A stretch of 64,000 nucleotides of DNA. Source: Distichodus sexfasciatus (lineage: Eukaryota > Chordata > Actinopteri > Characiformes > Distichodontidae). Both the position numbers and the translations under genes were made by a program. The stretch spans positions 1,372,452 through 1,436,451 of the forward strand of contig JAVGVS010000024.1 in the NCBI GenBank assembly GCA_032718565.1, read 5' to 3'. Numbering within the stretch: position 1 is the first letter of the stretch; the number at the start of each line of letters is the position of its first letter. Below, piece by piece: positions 27,389 to 42,300 of the stretch. The notes under the pieces are model-generated. The model had not been told where the DNA came from. It worked only from the letters and a program-made list of their open reading frames with translations, and did no database searches.

Positions 27389-30300
27389 GAAAGCTTGCCA
27401 CTGTCAACGTCTGCATGGGGACTATCACTTACTCCTTTATTCCAAACTGTGTCTGGTAAGTGATCGCTCTGTATACAGAAGTAAAAGTGATTTGGCAGAA
27501 GAGCGGTATTTTACTGCTACCATTCCTGCGGAATTCAAACATCCACATACCAGACAAGAGTTCACTTCTACATGAGAGAGACGTGACCAAAACGTCCTCT
27601 GCATTAGCAATGGTACACAGCATGGAGAAGTGGGTCAGTATTGACCATCACTGTTGTCTACATCTAGACAGTTACAGATGGACAACACACCACCGTAGCA
27701 TAAAACCTCCAGCAAAAACATACCAAGTCACGTGAATAAGCATGGTTCAATCACAAAAAATTATGTTCACTATGAAACCATCACACACACAGTCCATGAA
27801 AAACGTTTCGTTTAAACAACAATAAATAAAGTTACTGCAGGCAAGTTTATAGTAAACAAGTCGGGGAATTTTGGTATCACTAGCATTTCTGAGATACCTG
27901 ATGACAAGACTGCGCAGAAATGAGCTACCACAAGATAATAAGTTACAGCTCTGACCTTCTTCATCCATAAACATCTGGAGTAGTGTGTATATATTGCAGG
28001 TTATAATGACCTAAGTAGAGAGCCATACTTTAATCAGCTCAGAGCAACACACACGGAAGTGTAACTAGAAGCAGGTTGGGAAGTTTGTTGGCTCCCAGTG
28101 GCTGCCTGAATTGGATACAAAAACCTTAACACTTGCCTAAAATCCAAAATTAGTCACTTTTAGATGCCAAAAGTAAGTAAATGTACTCATTAGAGTTCAC
28201 TATAAACATGTCACGATACTACTTGCGAGCGCATCTATTAATGCAAATTCAGCCAATCCCCACAAATTCATTACTACCGTGCAATTTTGACCTATTAGCG
28301 CAACTTTCCCGCAATTTTTGACCAATCATTGTCGTTTCCCGCAAACCGTTGAGCCATACGTCAGCGACCTCACTTCACTGTTACGTTTAGACAACGCAGA
28401 AATGTGTGTGATAACGCCTTCAAAAATACCTTTTTACCTTCAAAAATAACTAAATGATTAATGGTTAATAAAAATAATAGTGGTTTTGTTCCCTTCATTT
28501 GAATTAATTAATTGCGCATTTGTTTTAGGAAGGCTGCCACAAAATCAGGCCATTTTAGGCCGTAACAATCTCAAAAAAGGACCGTGAAATCCTGAAGCGA
28601 CTGAATGGTGGTAGTGCTGGACCAAACCTCTTGGACCATAGGTGAATATCCTACCACTACATTGGCACCACACCTCCCTTATGGCTTAGAATGGAGATCT
28701 GGAACTGGAGCCGTTCCTGATCTCCTTACAGCAAGAGGCCTTTACAGTAAGTAACTTAGCTGGTCGAAATTTCGTTGAATAGCTGCTGTTGATTTAAACC
28801 TAGGTTAATGAAGAGGAGGTTACCTTTGTGGGCCGCAAATTCTGGAAATATAAGGAAGTTCCATGAAATTGAAAACAAGTGATGTGTGGTTTTAAGGTGC
28901 CTCGAGGCAGCCAGCCAGACACGCGAACAAAGACCTTATGTGCCCTCCATTTAACACCACCACCACTCACATGTCAAACTTGAAATAACTGCTTGGTTGT
29001 TGAACTTCTCTGTACCTATGACCCTCGATGAGGCATTTCTGGCACTCTCTCGGTAAGCGTGACCCGACACTACGCATCAACAATTGCCAAATGTTGGAAA
29101 ATCCCCTTATTCCACTAAGAAACAAACATGAACTTTGTGATTTCTGGGATTCCAACACTATGTTTGATGCAGGACCACCAGGGCAGGGGCGTAAAGAGGC
29201 ATGTTGGAAGAATGTCAGATCAGACGGCTCTGACAGGTTTTCCGCAAAAATGTTTTACTTTTCGGTGAGTTTCATCAAGTTTCTTTCTACACCCATCTCG
29301 TGTTGCGAGCGCTGTCTAGGTCACTCACAATTCTCACTATCTCTGAGAGAGTTTCCCAGGGCTTGTTCCAGACATCGCTCTCTGCAGGCAGGCTGCTGAC
29401 CCCCCTTGCCCCCATGCAACAGACCTGGCTTCCTTGGGCCTTGTGCAAAGATCCTGCCATTGTGTGGGTTCCGGGAGAGGTGAACTGTGATAGGGACTGT
29501 TTCAGTATCATACAAGCTTAGGCAGAGCACGCAAGAGTGCAGTTAAACCGGTAGCTTGGGAGCAATCTCTGGTTTAAACACCTTGATGTTGAATATCAAA
29601 CCCAATGTCCAACATCCAAGACGACAGTTATGTTAGCTATAACACGTATGTTAGCTATAACAGTGCTTCCATCTCCATCTCTTTAGTCTCAGTTGGTATT
29701 CAGATCCTCAGTCGTGCAGTTTCCAACACATGGTTTGTGGAACGTCCAATGTTCAAACAAGATTAGTTAGCATTAGCGGACTAACTTGATGAGGTAAACT
29801 TACTATATTGCTACACTTATGTCAGCTCAAACATACTTTTACGGTAATAAAACGATTCTGCCAGCTAGGGTTAGTTATGGTGTGCTTGGTTGATTGTGAC
29901 GAACTACATAATTGATGTAAATCAGAAAAAATACCAAATAAGTTTCCACAGATATGTTTTTCTATCCACCCACTGAAATCAGGTGACGTTAGCTGAGGTA
30001 ACTTAGCTAGCTGTGAACAACTTAACCTCATAGTTGTCAATGTAAACATTAGCTGAGGTAACTTAGCTAGCTGATTAAAACTTAACCTCATAGTTGTCAA
30101 TGTAAACATTAGCTGAGGTAACTTAGTTAGCTGATTAAAACTTAACCTCATAGTTGTCAATGTAAACATTAGCTGAGGCAACTTAGCTAGCTGTTAACAA
30201 CATAACCTCATAGTTGTCATTGTAAACGTTAGCTGAGGTAACTTAGCTAGCTGTGAAAAACTTAGATTTTTCTGTTTTTCAAAGATTTGACTAACCGCTA

Positions 30301-33300
30301 AACTATATTGACCCAATCAAATTTACACAGCAATGCCTCATATGCATACTTGTGTAGAAAGTCCGTTTTAGAATGACACTTAATTTGGAAATTATAATCG
30401 CGAATGTGGGTTAAATTAAAAAATGGAAATGCTTGAGGCATATCATCAGAACAGAGATGTGCAAAGCAACAACCCCCCGCCTTCACCCAGCGCTACACAA
30501 AAGACAAAAGACACAGCAAAAGCTCTGCAACCAAAACAAACACCCAGCGATGTATCACGTCGACGCAGACCCAAAGACAACAAGCCCAAAGCACTGGTTT
30601 TCAATAGAGATAGCTCGCTTTAATTTACGGAGACTTCCTTTGCCAAAGTCTACACTGCCAATCACCTGAGCCTCAGCACCCTTCCTGCTTGGAGAGGAAT
30701 GCGTTGCAGTTTCAGAACAACAATGTGAGCTCAAGAACAAGGCTCTCTGTGTTAGCTTGGGTGTTTAGAAGTGATTAGCTCACTTCCACTAATACTCTCA
30801 ACGCGCAAAAACACACCCACACATGTGAACATACTTTGTTATATCATTGTTGGGGTTAAAGGTCAATGCGACAATACTGCAAATCAAAAAAGGAGCTCTA
30901 CACGAAAATGTTTGTCTGATTTTCTGAGTTGTTTCACTGTTGCATTTTGAAATAAATAATAAATAATAAACATTGAGTACCCAACCAAAATATGTGGCTA
31001 CAGCATCTTGTGAAATGACTATTACAAACAGTGATATGTTTATATGAAGAATTTTAACAGTGAGCAATAAAATGGTCAACTTTTCACCAAATTCAACCAC
31101 AATTTTCTGATTTTTTGCAATTAAACATTTCAAAATTCAAATGCCCTGCTTTCACTCAGACACAAAGTCTCGAACACCACTCGTCCCTGGCGTCATCACT
31201 GATATATTGCTACAGGTCGTTTTGGGTCATGCGAGGTATTGTGCATGCACATGCTACATATGAATTTTCTGAGACTTAAAATTCTGCGCTAAATCCTTAA
31301 AATTCTCAAACCAAAAATATTTTTAATTACAGAATAAAAACTTTTTTGGGGGGAAAGCAACTTTTTGCCTCATGGTCTGTTTGTTGGGTTATTTTTCATA
31401 TTTTCTTCTTTTTAAACAAAGTTGCTCAAATAGCTGCTCATGTCAAAAGTTCCATAATCGTGGTACATGTACACACACATACACACACACATACTCTCAC
31501 ACACTCTCACACACAAACAGAGAGTAGCCTCAGGCTGTTATGACTTCGCCCTTGTGTTAAGACGACAGCTTTGAGAGCAGGAAAGGGAGAGGCCACGGAC
31601 CAGAAGAAAAAGAATGAAAGAACACTTTCATACACAAGCGAAAGGGAACAGAAGAAAGGAGTGAGAAGGAGAATGCAGAAAAAAATGACAAGATTAACGA
31701 GGAGGGATCAATATCCAATTCATTCCTGATGAAACACTAGATGAGGGTGATCGTGTGCACAGGTGTGTGTGTGTGTGTGAGTGTGTGTTTGCAGGTGAGA
31801 GTCTGGGACAAATCTCTAGAGGCATATTAGAATGAAGTTATCCAAACCAGAATCAAAATGAAGTTTATCAGAATCAGAATGAAGGTTATGATTATCAGAA
31901 TCAGAATTAAATTTATCGGAATCAAGGCTAAGTTACTAGAATCAGAATCAGAATCAAAATCAGGATGAAGTTTATCAGAAAGAGTATGAGGTTTATTAGG
32001 ATCAGAATCAAAATGAACTTTCTTAGAATCAGATTTAGGATGAAGTTTATCAGACTCAGAATCAGAATGAAGTTTATGAGAATCAGGATGAAGTTTATCG
32101 GAATCAGAATCAGGATGAAGTTTATCAGAATCAGAATCAGAATGAAGTTTATCAGAATCAGGATGAAGTTTATCAGAATCAGAATCAGAATGAAGTTTAT
32201 CAGAATCAGGATGAAGTTTATCAGAATCAGAATGAAGTTTATCAGAATCAGAATCAGAATGAAGTTTATCAGAATCAGGATGAAGTTTATCAGAATCAGA
32301 ATCAGGATGAAGTTTATCAGAATGAGGATGATGGTTGGTGTTAAGTTTTATGGTTGGTGTTAAGTTAAAATACTGTTTTTAATTATTAAAGAGATGGCAA
32401 GATGAAAGTTATTCACATTTTACCTGAACAGAACATGAGAAAAAGTCATGACATGATTGTGCCAGAAATAGAGGATGTTTGAAATGGGTTTAAATTATTT
32501 TAATTATTAACTGTTTAAGTATCAATATTAGTAAAAGCCTCACACGTGTCCCTCTTTTTCCCTCTCTCATTGCTCAGGAAGTCACAGCAGAACTGATCTA
32601 AAGAGCTGGTTTATTAAGAGGTCATGAACTCCAGACACTTCTGACCCAGTGTGTGTATGTGTGTGTGTGTGTGTGTGCGAGAGAGTGTATAGAGACTCGG
32701 AAAATGATTCCCTTGGCTGATCCGCCCTCATATTTCGTCCCTAAGGAATCCCTTCACCTCCCCAGACTGAAAGTCCTCATTCAGGTACATCGGGAGACCA
32801 CGGAGCCCTCGGAATGTTGACGGAATAACAGTGGGTTTATTATAAGGACCGGTGTTCATAATGATGGCTACAGTAATACCGAAGATCTGCATAGGGTTTC
32901 ATAAGAGCTAATTATGCCTGAAAATAGAGCCTTTCAAGTCAGAAAGGCGGGTTACGTAAGAAGTTGGGAAACTGATTATATCAGTCAGGTAGCTCAGGTT
33001 CCAGCCACATGGACTTCACTAACACGGCTCTGTATTCCGAAAACACTGCAATAAAGTCAACAAATACACTCTTCCTTTTTTAGTTCGTGAGAGTTTGTTT
33101 TCAGGAGCGGGAGGCTGCATGCGAAAGTGAAGCCTGAGCTAATCTTGTGTTGTGAGCATGTCTTTAGCTATAAATGAATCATATGTCACTGATCTAAACT
33201 GATAATTCATAAATTTATTCCATTATTAATAACTTGAACCAATCACAGGGCTAACTCGCTAACCATTACGCTTGCAACTGCCCCATCAAACCAAACAGAA

Positions 33301-36300
33301 ATCATATTAAATCACACCAAACTTGACACACTAGCTGTTACTACAGTATTACTTGACTTTCTGGTGGTTATTACTTGTTAATACTTGAGGTTACTACAGT
33401 ATTCAGTCTCTCCGGGATTTCACAGGTCTTTTTTGAGATTGCTGTGGCCTAAAATGTCTGATTTTGCGGCATTTCCTCCAAAAAATTGTCAAAGTTGCAG
33501 ACATAATTGTGATTTTGGTCCCCATTGTAATGATTATTTAACAATGAATTCAAACGAAGGGAACAAAACCACTATTATTTGTATTAACCATTAATCATTT
33601 AGTTATTTTTAAAGGTAAATGTGAGGCGTTTTAATCACGTTTCCTGGATCTTCTTAATGTAACAAGGAAGGCTCAGCGTTTTGCGGGAAACGACAATGAT
33701 TGGTTAAAAGTTGCACGGTAGGAAGGAATTCGTGGGGATTTATTGAATTTGTGTTACAGTTGTGATTGCAACATCACGAAATCCTGGAGCGTCTGAGTGT
33801 TGACTTTGTTTGAGTTCTGAGTTACACAGATCCAGCACTGAGTGTGTGGCTCCAATATTATACTAGATCTCAAAACACTTTTGTCCTGGTTTCTTTCTGA
33901 AGCTACTAGTTTGCATTTGATTCAAAATCTTTTTTTTGCCGTGTTGTTGATGCACCTCATGAAAAAGAGCTCGCTATATTTAGTTATACTAAGATCCATA
34001 TTCATCATCTTTATATCAGAAACACAGTGGAATTCCCAAGTGAGCTTCTAGCGTTGACACATTCCCTACTTCATAAAGCAAGGTTCAGTTTGACAGTTAA
34101 GCTTCTGCAAATATCCCTGTAAATGGATTCCACATTTCAATTAATTTGCATGATCAGTCACACACTATCTGTGTTTATCAATTTATAATCAATTGATTAT
34201 TGCTAATTTTCATAATTACAGCTCATTTTGCATTGCTGTATTTACAAGATTTTGTATTTGCATAAACTGGATGTTCAACAAATACAGAGCGCTATGTCAG
34301 CAGGTGTTCAGGTTTAGAAAGTTCAGGGAAAGTTTTGCCTAAAGACGTATTATGTTCCCATTGACTTTTAAGACCATTAGGATATTAGTGCTATTCTACG
34401 ACAACAACAATAATAAAACTGATAAAGTGGTCAAAAAATATCCAGGAAAGTGGGAGGGTGGTTAAAGACACGGGCAGAAGGTGGCGTAACAGTTAGGGAG
34501 CTCGCCCCCTGATCGGAAGGTCGCTGGTTGGAATCCAAGACCAGTAGAGGTACCACTGAGGTACTCATGATTAAGGTACCGTCCCCAAGCACTGCTGTCC
34601 ACCGCTCTTTGTTCCTTACACTGACTAATATTTTTAGGGTTTAAAGAAAATTATTAAGGCCATGTCCACACGTACAGGGGTATTTCTGAAAAGGGAGATT
34701 TTCCGTTTTCTTTTTTTTTTTTTTAACCGCGTCCACACAAGCACGTTTTCAAAAATATCTCCGTCCACACGCAATCGCAAAAAACGCTGTTAAAAGCATG
34801 CCTTGCATTGTAGATGAAAAGCTAATGTAGACACGGCACATACTGTGACGTCATATGAGTGGCGCACAGTGTCACGCGAAACGGTCCGTTTTTCAAAATC
34901 TTCGTTTTTCTTGTCCACACCTAAACGCAGAAGCAGAGTTTGCAAAAATCGCCACTTTGGCCGGAGTTTTCAAAAACATCAGTTTTCACTGACCCAAAAC
35001 GCCGTTTACATGTGGACGAAAGGCCAAAACACACAGAAAAACCTCAGTTTTCAGAAATACCTGTGTACGTGTGGACATGGCCTAAGACAATTAAGAAAAT
35101 TAAGCCCAGACCTGACCAGAATTTAACACTTGTTTTCAACATGAAAACTATTCAAAGCATTATACCATGTTATTAAATATATAGAGTACATAGTTTGCAA
35201 GTTTAGCCACATTATAACTTTCCACAAAAACCAAACTAAACTTAAAATAATATCCCCCCTAGGAAGCCTGATGTGTTGCTTGCCCCATTCACTTTCATTC
35301 ACTGTTAGTCACATTAACATTTCAGGATGGTGCACTCCTTTAATCTTCTGTTCCCCACAGTGCTCATTCAATCCAATTAAAGACTAAACGCAAATTAAAC
35401 GCTACAATGGCGTTTTCATGGAGCTTGATCAGAAACGCTGCAGAGTAAATCCTGTTAGTGAGCTGCCCAACCTCCAGAGGCACCATCCCAAGAACCCCAC
35501 GCACACAACCACACACACCCTAGACATGTAGCTAGACAACACCAGAGACAGTAGTGAGACAGAAAGAAAGAGACAGAGAAACAGAGACTCATTCTCACGC
35601 TAATAATTCCTAATGGATTTAAAGGAGCTCTGAGAGCACGACGAGAGCAAGACAGAACGATAAAGAAACACCAATGCTTCGTCTTGCGTCTTTACATTTA
35701 CAGCATTTAGCAGATGCTCGCGACTTCCAGTTCCTAATTTCAGGGACAGTCTGCCTGAGAGCAACTTGGGGTTAAAGGTCTTACTCAGAGACCCAATGAT
35801 GGTAAGGCTGAAGGTAGAATTCAAACCCATGACCTCTTGGTCTTGAGGCAAGTGGTCTAACCACTAGAACACCACCAACCTAATCTTTATTCTCACACTA
35901 TTTCACTGGGGCTTCACTGGAGATGACAAGGATTTAGGAACCAAGAAATCAGTCAACTTAATAAAACGAGCAAAAATATATACAAAGTGATTTACCAATA
36001 AAGGCAACACGTACCATTGTGTTTGTAATGAAGAGGGGACAACTCATCTGTTGACTTGGAGAGTGTGTATTCCAGTGACACTACAGTGCAACACAGCTAT
36101 TGCAGTTCGAAAGCTAGGTAAAAGCAGTCTGTCACTCCAAAAATCCAGTTAGTACTGATCTGTTAGTCAAAGTACGAGTGCAAGAGAACTAATAGTAATA
36201 TTTTGTAACAAATTGTACCAACAACACAATGATCAATTATTACTTAAATCATTTAGAAACATACAGTATGTCTAAAAACACAAAAAAGCCAAGAGCGGAT

Positions 36301-39300
36301 TTACATAGTTCTAGTGGAAAACTACATAATGACAACGACTGAAGGATCCATATTCAGTCTCAGCAAAAAAAATAGCAATTACGCAGCTCATAGAGGACGA
36401 TACCATCACAACAATCTATCAACTAGGCTTCAGCCTAAACACCAGAATTCTACCTGTATACCAATTTACAGCTAGCAAAGCAAGTTAAGAGCGTTCAGCA
36501 ACAGGTTGGAACAAAGACCCCCTTAAAGACAGATTACACAATCAAATGAAGGGTGTGAGCTGAAAGCTTGACAGGCCGGTTAGCGCTGTGTCTCATGCTA
36601 AGCAGGATCAAAATGTGTAAGAGATCAGCGAATATGCAAACGACTCTCAGAGGTTGAGCTGAGCTGATTGTCATCTTAAGAGAGAACAAACTCTCACTTC
36701 ACTTGATGAAGCCAGACTGGAGAGGGAGAAATCACTTAAACAGATGGTGAGGACTGATGATGTTATGGTGAAATATCTATAATGAGGAGAGAGAGATGAT
36801 GACAGAGTGAGAGAGAGTAGTATAGAAAAAGAGAGAAAGGGAATAGCAGTCACGGAAAGACAGACAGACAGAAATAAAGAAAGAAAGATGATTATAGAAA
36901 GAGAAAGAGAGTTAGAAGGAATACAGTTTCAGAGAAAGAGAGAGAGAGACAGAGAAAAAGATGAAGAAAGAAAAAGAAAGAGACTGTATTATGGAAAGAC
37001 AGAGAGAGAGGGAGAGTGTGAAAATTAATACAGAAGCACAGAGAAAAAGAGTGGTAGAGAAAGAAAGAAAAAGAAAGAAGGGGAAAAAGGACAACAAAAA
37101 AGAAAGAAGGAAGAAGGAATGAACGAAAAAGAAAGAAGGAAAGATAGACAGAAAAAAAGAAAGAAAGAAAAATGAAAAGAAAAAGAAAGTGTTCTAAAAG
37201 AGAGAGAGAGTGTGAAAAAGAGAGAGAAAGAGAGAGAGAGGATAACGATCACTCCAATTGGAATGACCAGGCACATGCCAGTCAGCTGAGGTTTTATTTT
37301 GTGGCGTTTTCCAGTGGCAGAGACGAGGTACAATGTCAGCTGTGTGTGTGTGCGTGTATCAGTGGAATCCAGTGGGTATTGGGGTGAACTGTGGGGAGGA
37401 TTATTGTTCGTGTTTTGTATGCAGCACATGGTTTAAGCACTTGCATGCTATGCATTTGTGTGAGTGAGAGAGTGAGAGAGAAAGAGAGGGCAAGTTTGTC
37501 TAATTTATAGACGTACACTGTTTTCACAAAGACAAATGTGTAAGTGTGTGTGTACATGTGCTTGAATGTGTGAGAGAAAGAAGAAGAGAGAGAGAAGAGT
37601 TTGTGTATGCATTTGTGCCCTTCTCTGAATGGATCCATTCACGGTAGTTAGCACCATTGTTCCTGCTTAAAGGCTCATCTTCTCTTCTCTCCTCTGTGTG
37701 TGTGTGCGTGTGTCTTTGTGTGTTGCTCTATTCCCTGATTGAGACGTCAGGATCAGTAATCTGATGACAGCGGAGACCTCCACTGACTAAGCTGAACACA
37801 AAACCATGAGAACATTCCTCCAATCTACACACAGCAAATCACACAGACACACACACACACATACGCTTGTGTCTAGCTCTCTTCATGGGGTACTTCCATT
37901 GACTTCCATAATGACTGGATGTACAAAATACTACAGCTACTACAACTACTAGCACAACTACTACAATGATACTAATTCTAATCCTAACCTCAGCAAACAA
38001 AGCTAATCTTTTACCTCTTTTAGTTTTTCACATAAAACCTTTACTATAAAAATGACTTTTTCCTTGAGGACCAATCTTCTAGTTTCATCAAGAAAATATT
38101 ATATCGATTCAGTCAACAATGATTCGAGTTCTGTCAGTATCACACACTCTGCAATGATACGATTTAAATTTGATTAGATTCAGGAGCCAGGAATCGATAT
38201 GAGACAATAAAACATACAGCTAAAGACAATTAAAATATCATTTAATATTTTTTCTGAATTCAAAATAAAAACCATCTTTTAATAAAAATGACCTGTTCAA
38301 TATAAAATGATGTTTAAATATGTATTATATATGATTTTTCATATTGGATTGGCTCATTGATTATTGAATCAATGTATCTTGATGGATTGTGACACCACTA
38401 ACAAAGCCATATAAAGCCATATAATTTTCCCTTTTTTCCAAATCATAGTTTTTAGGTTACAGTTTGTCCTCATGACCCCCTAAAGCCACAGACATACTGT
38501 ACACCTGCATATTTTTGTGAGGACCAGGATTAATTTGAAAACCAAAGTGCTAACTACACACCAGTTTATCTTCTAGAACCATTTCCCTAAAATCTACAAT
38601 AAAATGTAGGTAAAACAGAAACACAGACTGAAATCCTTTTGAGTTGGTGAACACACACTCTCTCTCTCTTTCTTTCCCTCACACAGGAGAAAATGCCCAA
38701 ACGTAATCTGGGACAGCTAATCACTTCTCACAATCCACCTCAGGTACAGGGCTAATAATACTAAATAAACTCGGAACTGGATCCGTGTCTCCACCCTCAA
38801 GAACACGAGCACCAACTTCACACTTCTCTAGAACAGAACTGAGTAAAGACTGCCAAAGTGGCCAAAAAAACTAAGCAGACGTCAGTGCCGAGCTGCAACG
38901 CAGGAGCCTACTGCAGCTAGCTGCTAATACGGAGGAGCTTGCAAAGATTAGACACACACCCACACACACACACACACATTAGATTAGGGCTTGAGCTCAA
39001 TTCTGAAAGAGAGAGGATTTCTGGAAAGAAATACAACAAATAAAATCGCTTTACTTCTCATTTCTCATTTACTTCTCTAAAAGCTCATTTGTTCAACAGA
39101 GAATGAATGCTAATGAGGAAAGGTTGGCATGATTTATGCTAACAGGCTCTCACAGGATTTTAGTTTATGTCAGCAACTTTGTCACATCTTTGTAAGGAAA
39201 TATACCTTTAAGACTTTCTTTCTCTCTTTGTTTATCTCGCCCTCACTTTGCCCTATGCTGCTGCTAGTAGGCTCTACTCATTTTATAGTCAAATATTGAG

Positions 39301-42300
39301 CAAATCCATCAGGTGCCACAAAGCGTGACCGCTAAATGGATGAAGGTAGATTGTGTGGGAGGACATGACAGGTTAAGACAGTCGGCGTGTGATCGATAGA
39401 TAAGTGTATAAATGTGTGTTTTTGAACTAGATGTATTTTTGGAGACTCTACACCTGCAGACTGGGGACAGCGCTGCCTTTGAGGATTTAAAAAAGGTGTC
39501 TCTGTTTTGTTTTTGCTACAATACCTTCTGTAAGGAAAGCTAAAAGCAGAAAAGTTTTCATTACTGGGGGTTGTGTGGGGTTAGGATTTAGGGATTGACA
39601 AGGTTATTTAGCTACAGTTGGGAGAGCAACCTTTGAACGGTAGCTTTTCAAGCTACAAGGTACTTATAATTAAAAGCAGTTAAGCTACCTTCAAGCTACA
39701 GTTTTAATATTTGCTACAAGAAACACAAAAAAGTTGCTAACTACAGCCAAGCTATTTCATAGCCACCGATTCTTGCTTCCAACTTCACCAGGGATGACTG
39801 TATCCTCCAACTCCACCTCGCATTTGCTAACAGCGCGCTACGATGCATGAGATGCCACTTCTGGCAACTCAAAACCAACTCAATCTTTGCAGAAAGAAAT
39901 TTGCTACAACACATTGCTATTTGTAAAAAAAAAAAGTAGTCATTAAAAAATGACAACACTTTAAAAGTAGTGTTGTTGTTGATAAGCTACTTTATAAAGA
40001 GGTCAAGTTAGTAACATCACTAATTGTAGTTAGCTACTTCCAAACAAGTTATCATTGTTAGCTACTGTGTGTGTGTGTGTGTGTGTGTGTGTCATGTGTG
40101 AAACCTGCAGACATCGTACAGAAAAAGAGTTCAGCTCCCTGGAGTTCAGTGATGCCACTATGTCCCACTTACCACCATACTCCCATTTACACACACACTC
40201 ACTATTCCTTTTAGAGATTTTTAGAGATGGGCAACGTCCCACTTCCGCACATCATGTCCCAGTTACAGACTCAGCAGGGGTTTACATCAAGGGAACAGTG
40301 ATCAGCCAAATCCAATCACACCAACAGACAGAAAGAAACTAGTTAGCATCCCGGCCCCCAGTTCCATTTAACATTCCCTATTAGCCAATTTCATAAGTCA
40401 AACATCACTGCACATTGAGCGACAAGATGACTACAAAACCCACAACCTTCTAGAGGGATGCAAAGTCCAGCTAGATTTCTCAATTTCAACATACCTGCTT
40501 CAAGAGACCAAAGATGGATCTGATGTTTGGTTCAAGATTCAAGTATCAGTCAAGCATCCATCCATTCGTCCATTCATGCAATCAATCTCCAATACATTCT
40601 TTTATTCAATCAGTCATAAGAAAGGTCAGAGCAAGAAGTGAAGAAAAGGGGAAAGGGGGTATAATCTCACATCCCCCTCCTCTTCCTTGCCGTCTTTCTG
40701 TAATCTTGTAGCCATCTGGACAGTCTTCTAATTTGGTAGCTAAAGCGTCTAGTGTTCATGTCCAATGCTTTTTTGAGCTCTGTTCATGTCCAATGCTTTT
40801 GCTCATCTATAAAGGACGGTTCCAGCCATTTATGTTTCATAATTCATCATTTTCAGTGTCGCGCATAAATGCGAATAAGGTATCTCTAAACTGTTTTGAC
40901 AAGGCTAGATGGATTACATGTGCCATCTGTTTAAAATGAAGGTACCTGGAAACACACGGTAGGTTGGGATGTTTAAACCGAACTGAAAACTGGCATTCCA
41001 AGAGAGACTTTCCACTGAAATGTAACAAAAATATACCATTTGCCCAGCTAAAAGCTTAAAATTTCATATCTATATTTGTACATGATACAAAAGCACTATT
41101 TCTCATCTTGCAAACCTAACACATGCTCACACATACATGTATACACACACACAAGCAAACATTATGACACACATTACAGCAGAGATGAGTGGAGAACGTC
41201 CCTCCCTCATTTTCCAGAACAAGCCTGAAGTCTGTCTGTCTCTCTCTGCCAGACACCCCAATCCTCCTCCTCCTCCTCTCTATGCCATCACAAACAGCCA
41301 CGAGCTCACGTGATATACTCCACACACTGGTCAGCTTTTTGAAACTGGCACAGGTCCAAAATGCACTTTCAGTCGTGACTCTGGATTGGTCTCGCACAAA
41401 CAGCAATGAAACAAATGCATGAATTTCAACCTATAGAAAAATGGCAAGTTTGACTTTGACTAAGTTTGTTTTTTATTAGACAGTTGCCTAGCGTAGCTAG
41501 CGACCACTGTCCAAGTGCACACAAGCAATCAGTTCACGCATAGATTGCGCGCTTGTAAGGCCAAGGCCAATTAAAAATAGTCTCAATAAGCAAATGTGCA
41601 CAGTGCACCCAGGTGTGTTGCAATGGGGCCGATGCAAACCAGTGGAACTGAATCCTAACCAGGCTCTGAGCTTCATCACTCCAATAAAGGCCTGACTAAT
41701 CCAAAGCTTCTGGTAAGAGTGATCCCCAGCTCACTTTAGGTCAGCCTATGGAGCTGGGTGTTGCTGTAGAGCATCGCTGAAAGAGAATATACCATGTCCA
41801 ACGCACTATACTTATTCTGCCTTTCTGCGAAATATGGTCTCCACTTGAATCCATAAAATATTTCACATTGGCTTCTAATCTGTAGGGCTGGGTATCGTTG
41901 CTGATTTCCTGAATCAATTCGATTCCGATTCACAAGGTCATGATCCGATTCAATTCTCGATTCGATTCAATATCGATTTATTTAGAGATTTCTTTGCGTC
42001 AATACTAGTTTTGCTTGGTTATAAAATAACTTGTTTTAAAACCGAAGTGTTGCCAAACATTGGCCTTTAGGCCAGACAGTGATTTCAGCGGAGCAGCTTC
42101 AGCCATGGCTCTATCTGGTTTCGGTTTCGCCGGTCTCACGTTTTTATAGCTGTCCTTGCGCGGTCGCGAGAAGTAGTGCATAGTAGAGGTGTGAATCGTC
42201 ACTGGTCTCACGATTCGATTACGATTATCAGATCAGCGATTCGATTCGATTCGATATCTCGATGCATCGCGATGCAGCCCATCAATTTTTGTGCATTACT

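Noticed and set aside
29822..30181. Minus-strand 119-codon frame with 20-residue repeats
   Set aside because: Result of the 60-bp period being divisible by three.
31965..32363. 132-codon basic repeat protein
   Set aside because: Generated by the 21/27-bp minisatellite; no promoter or homologue recognised.
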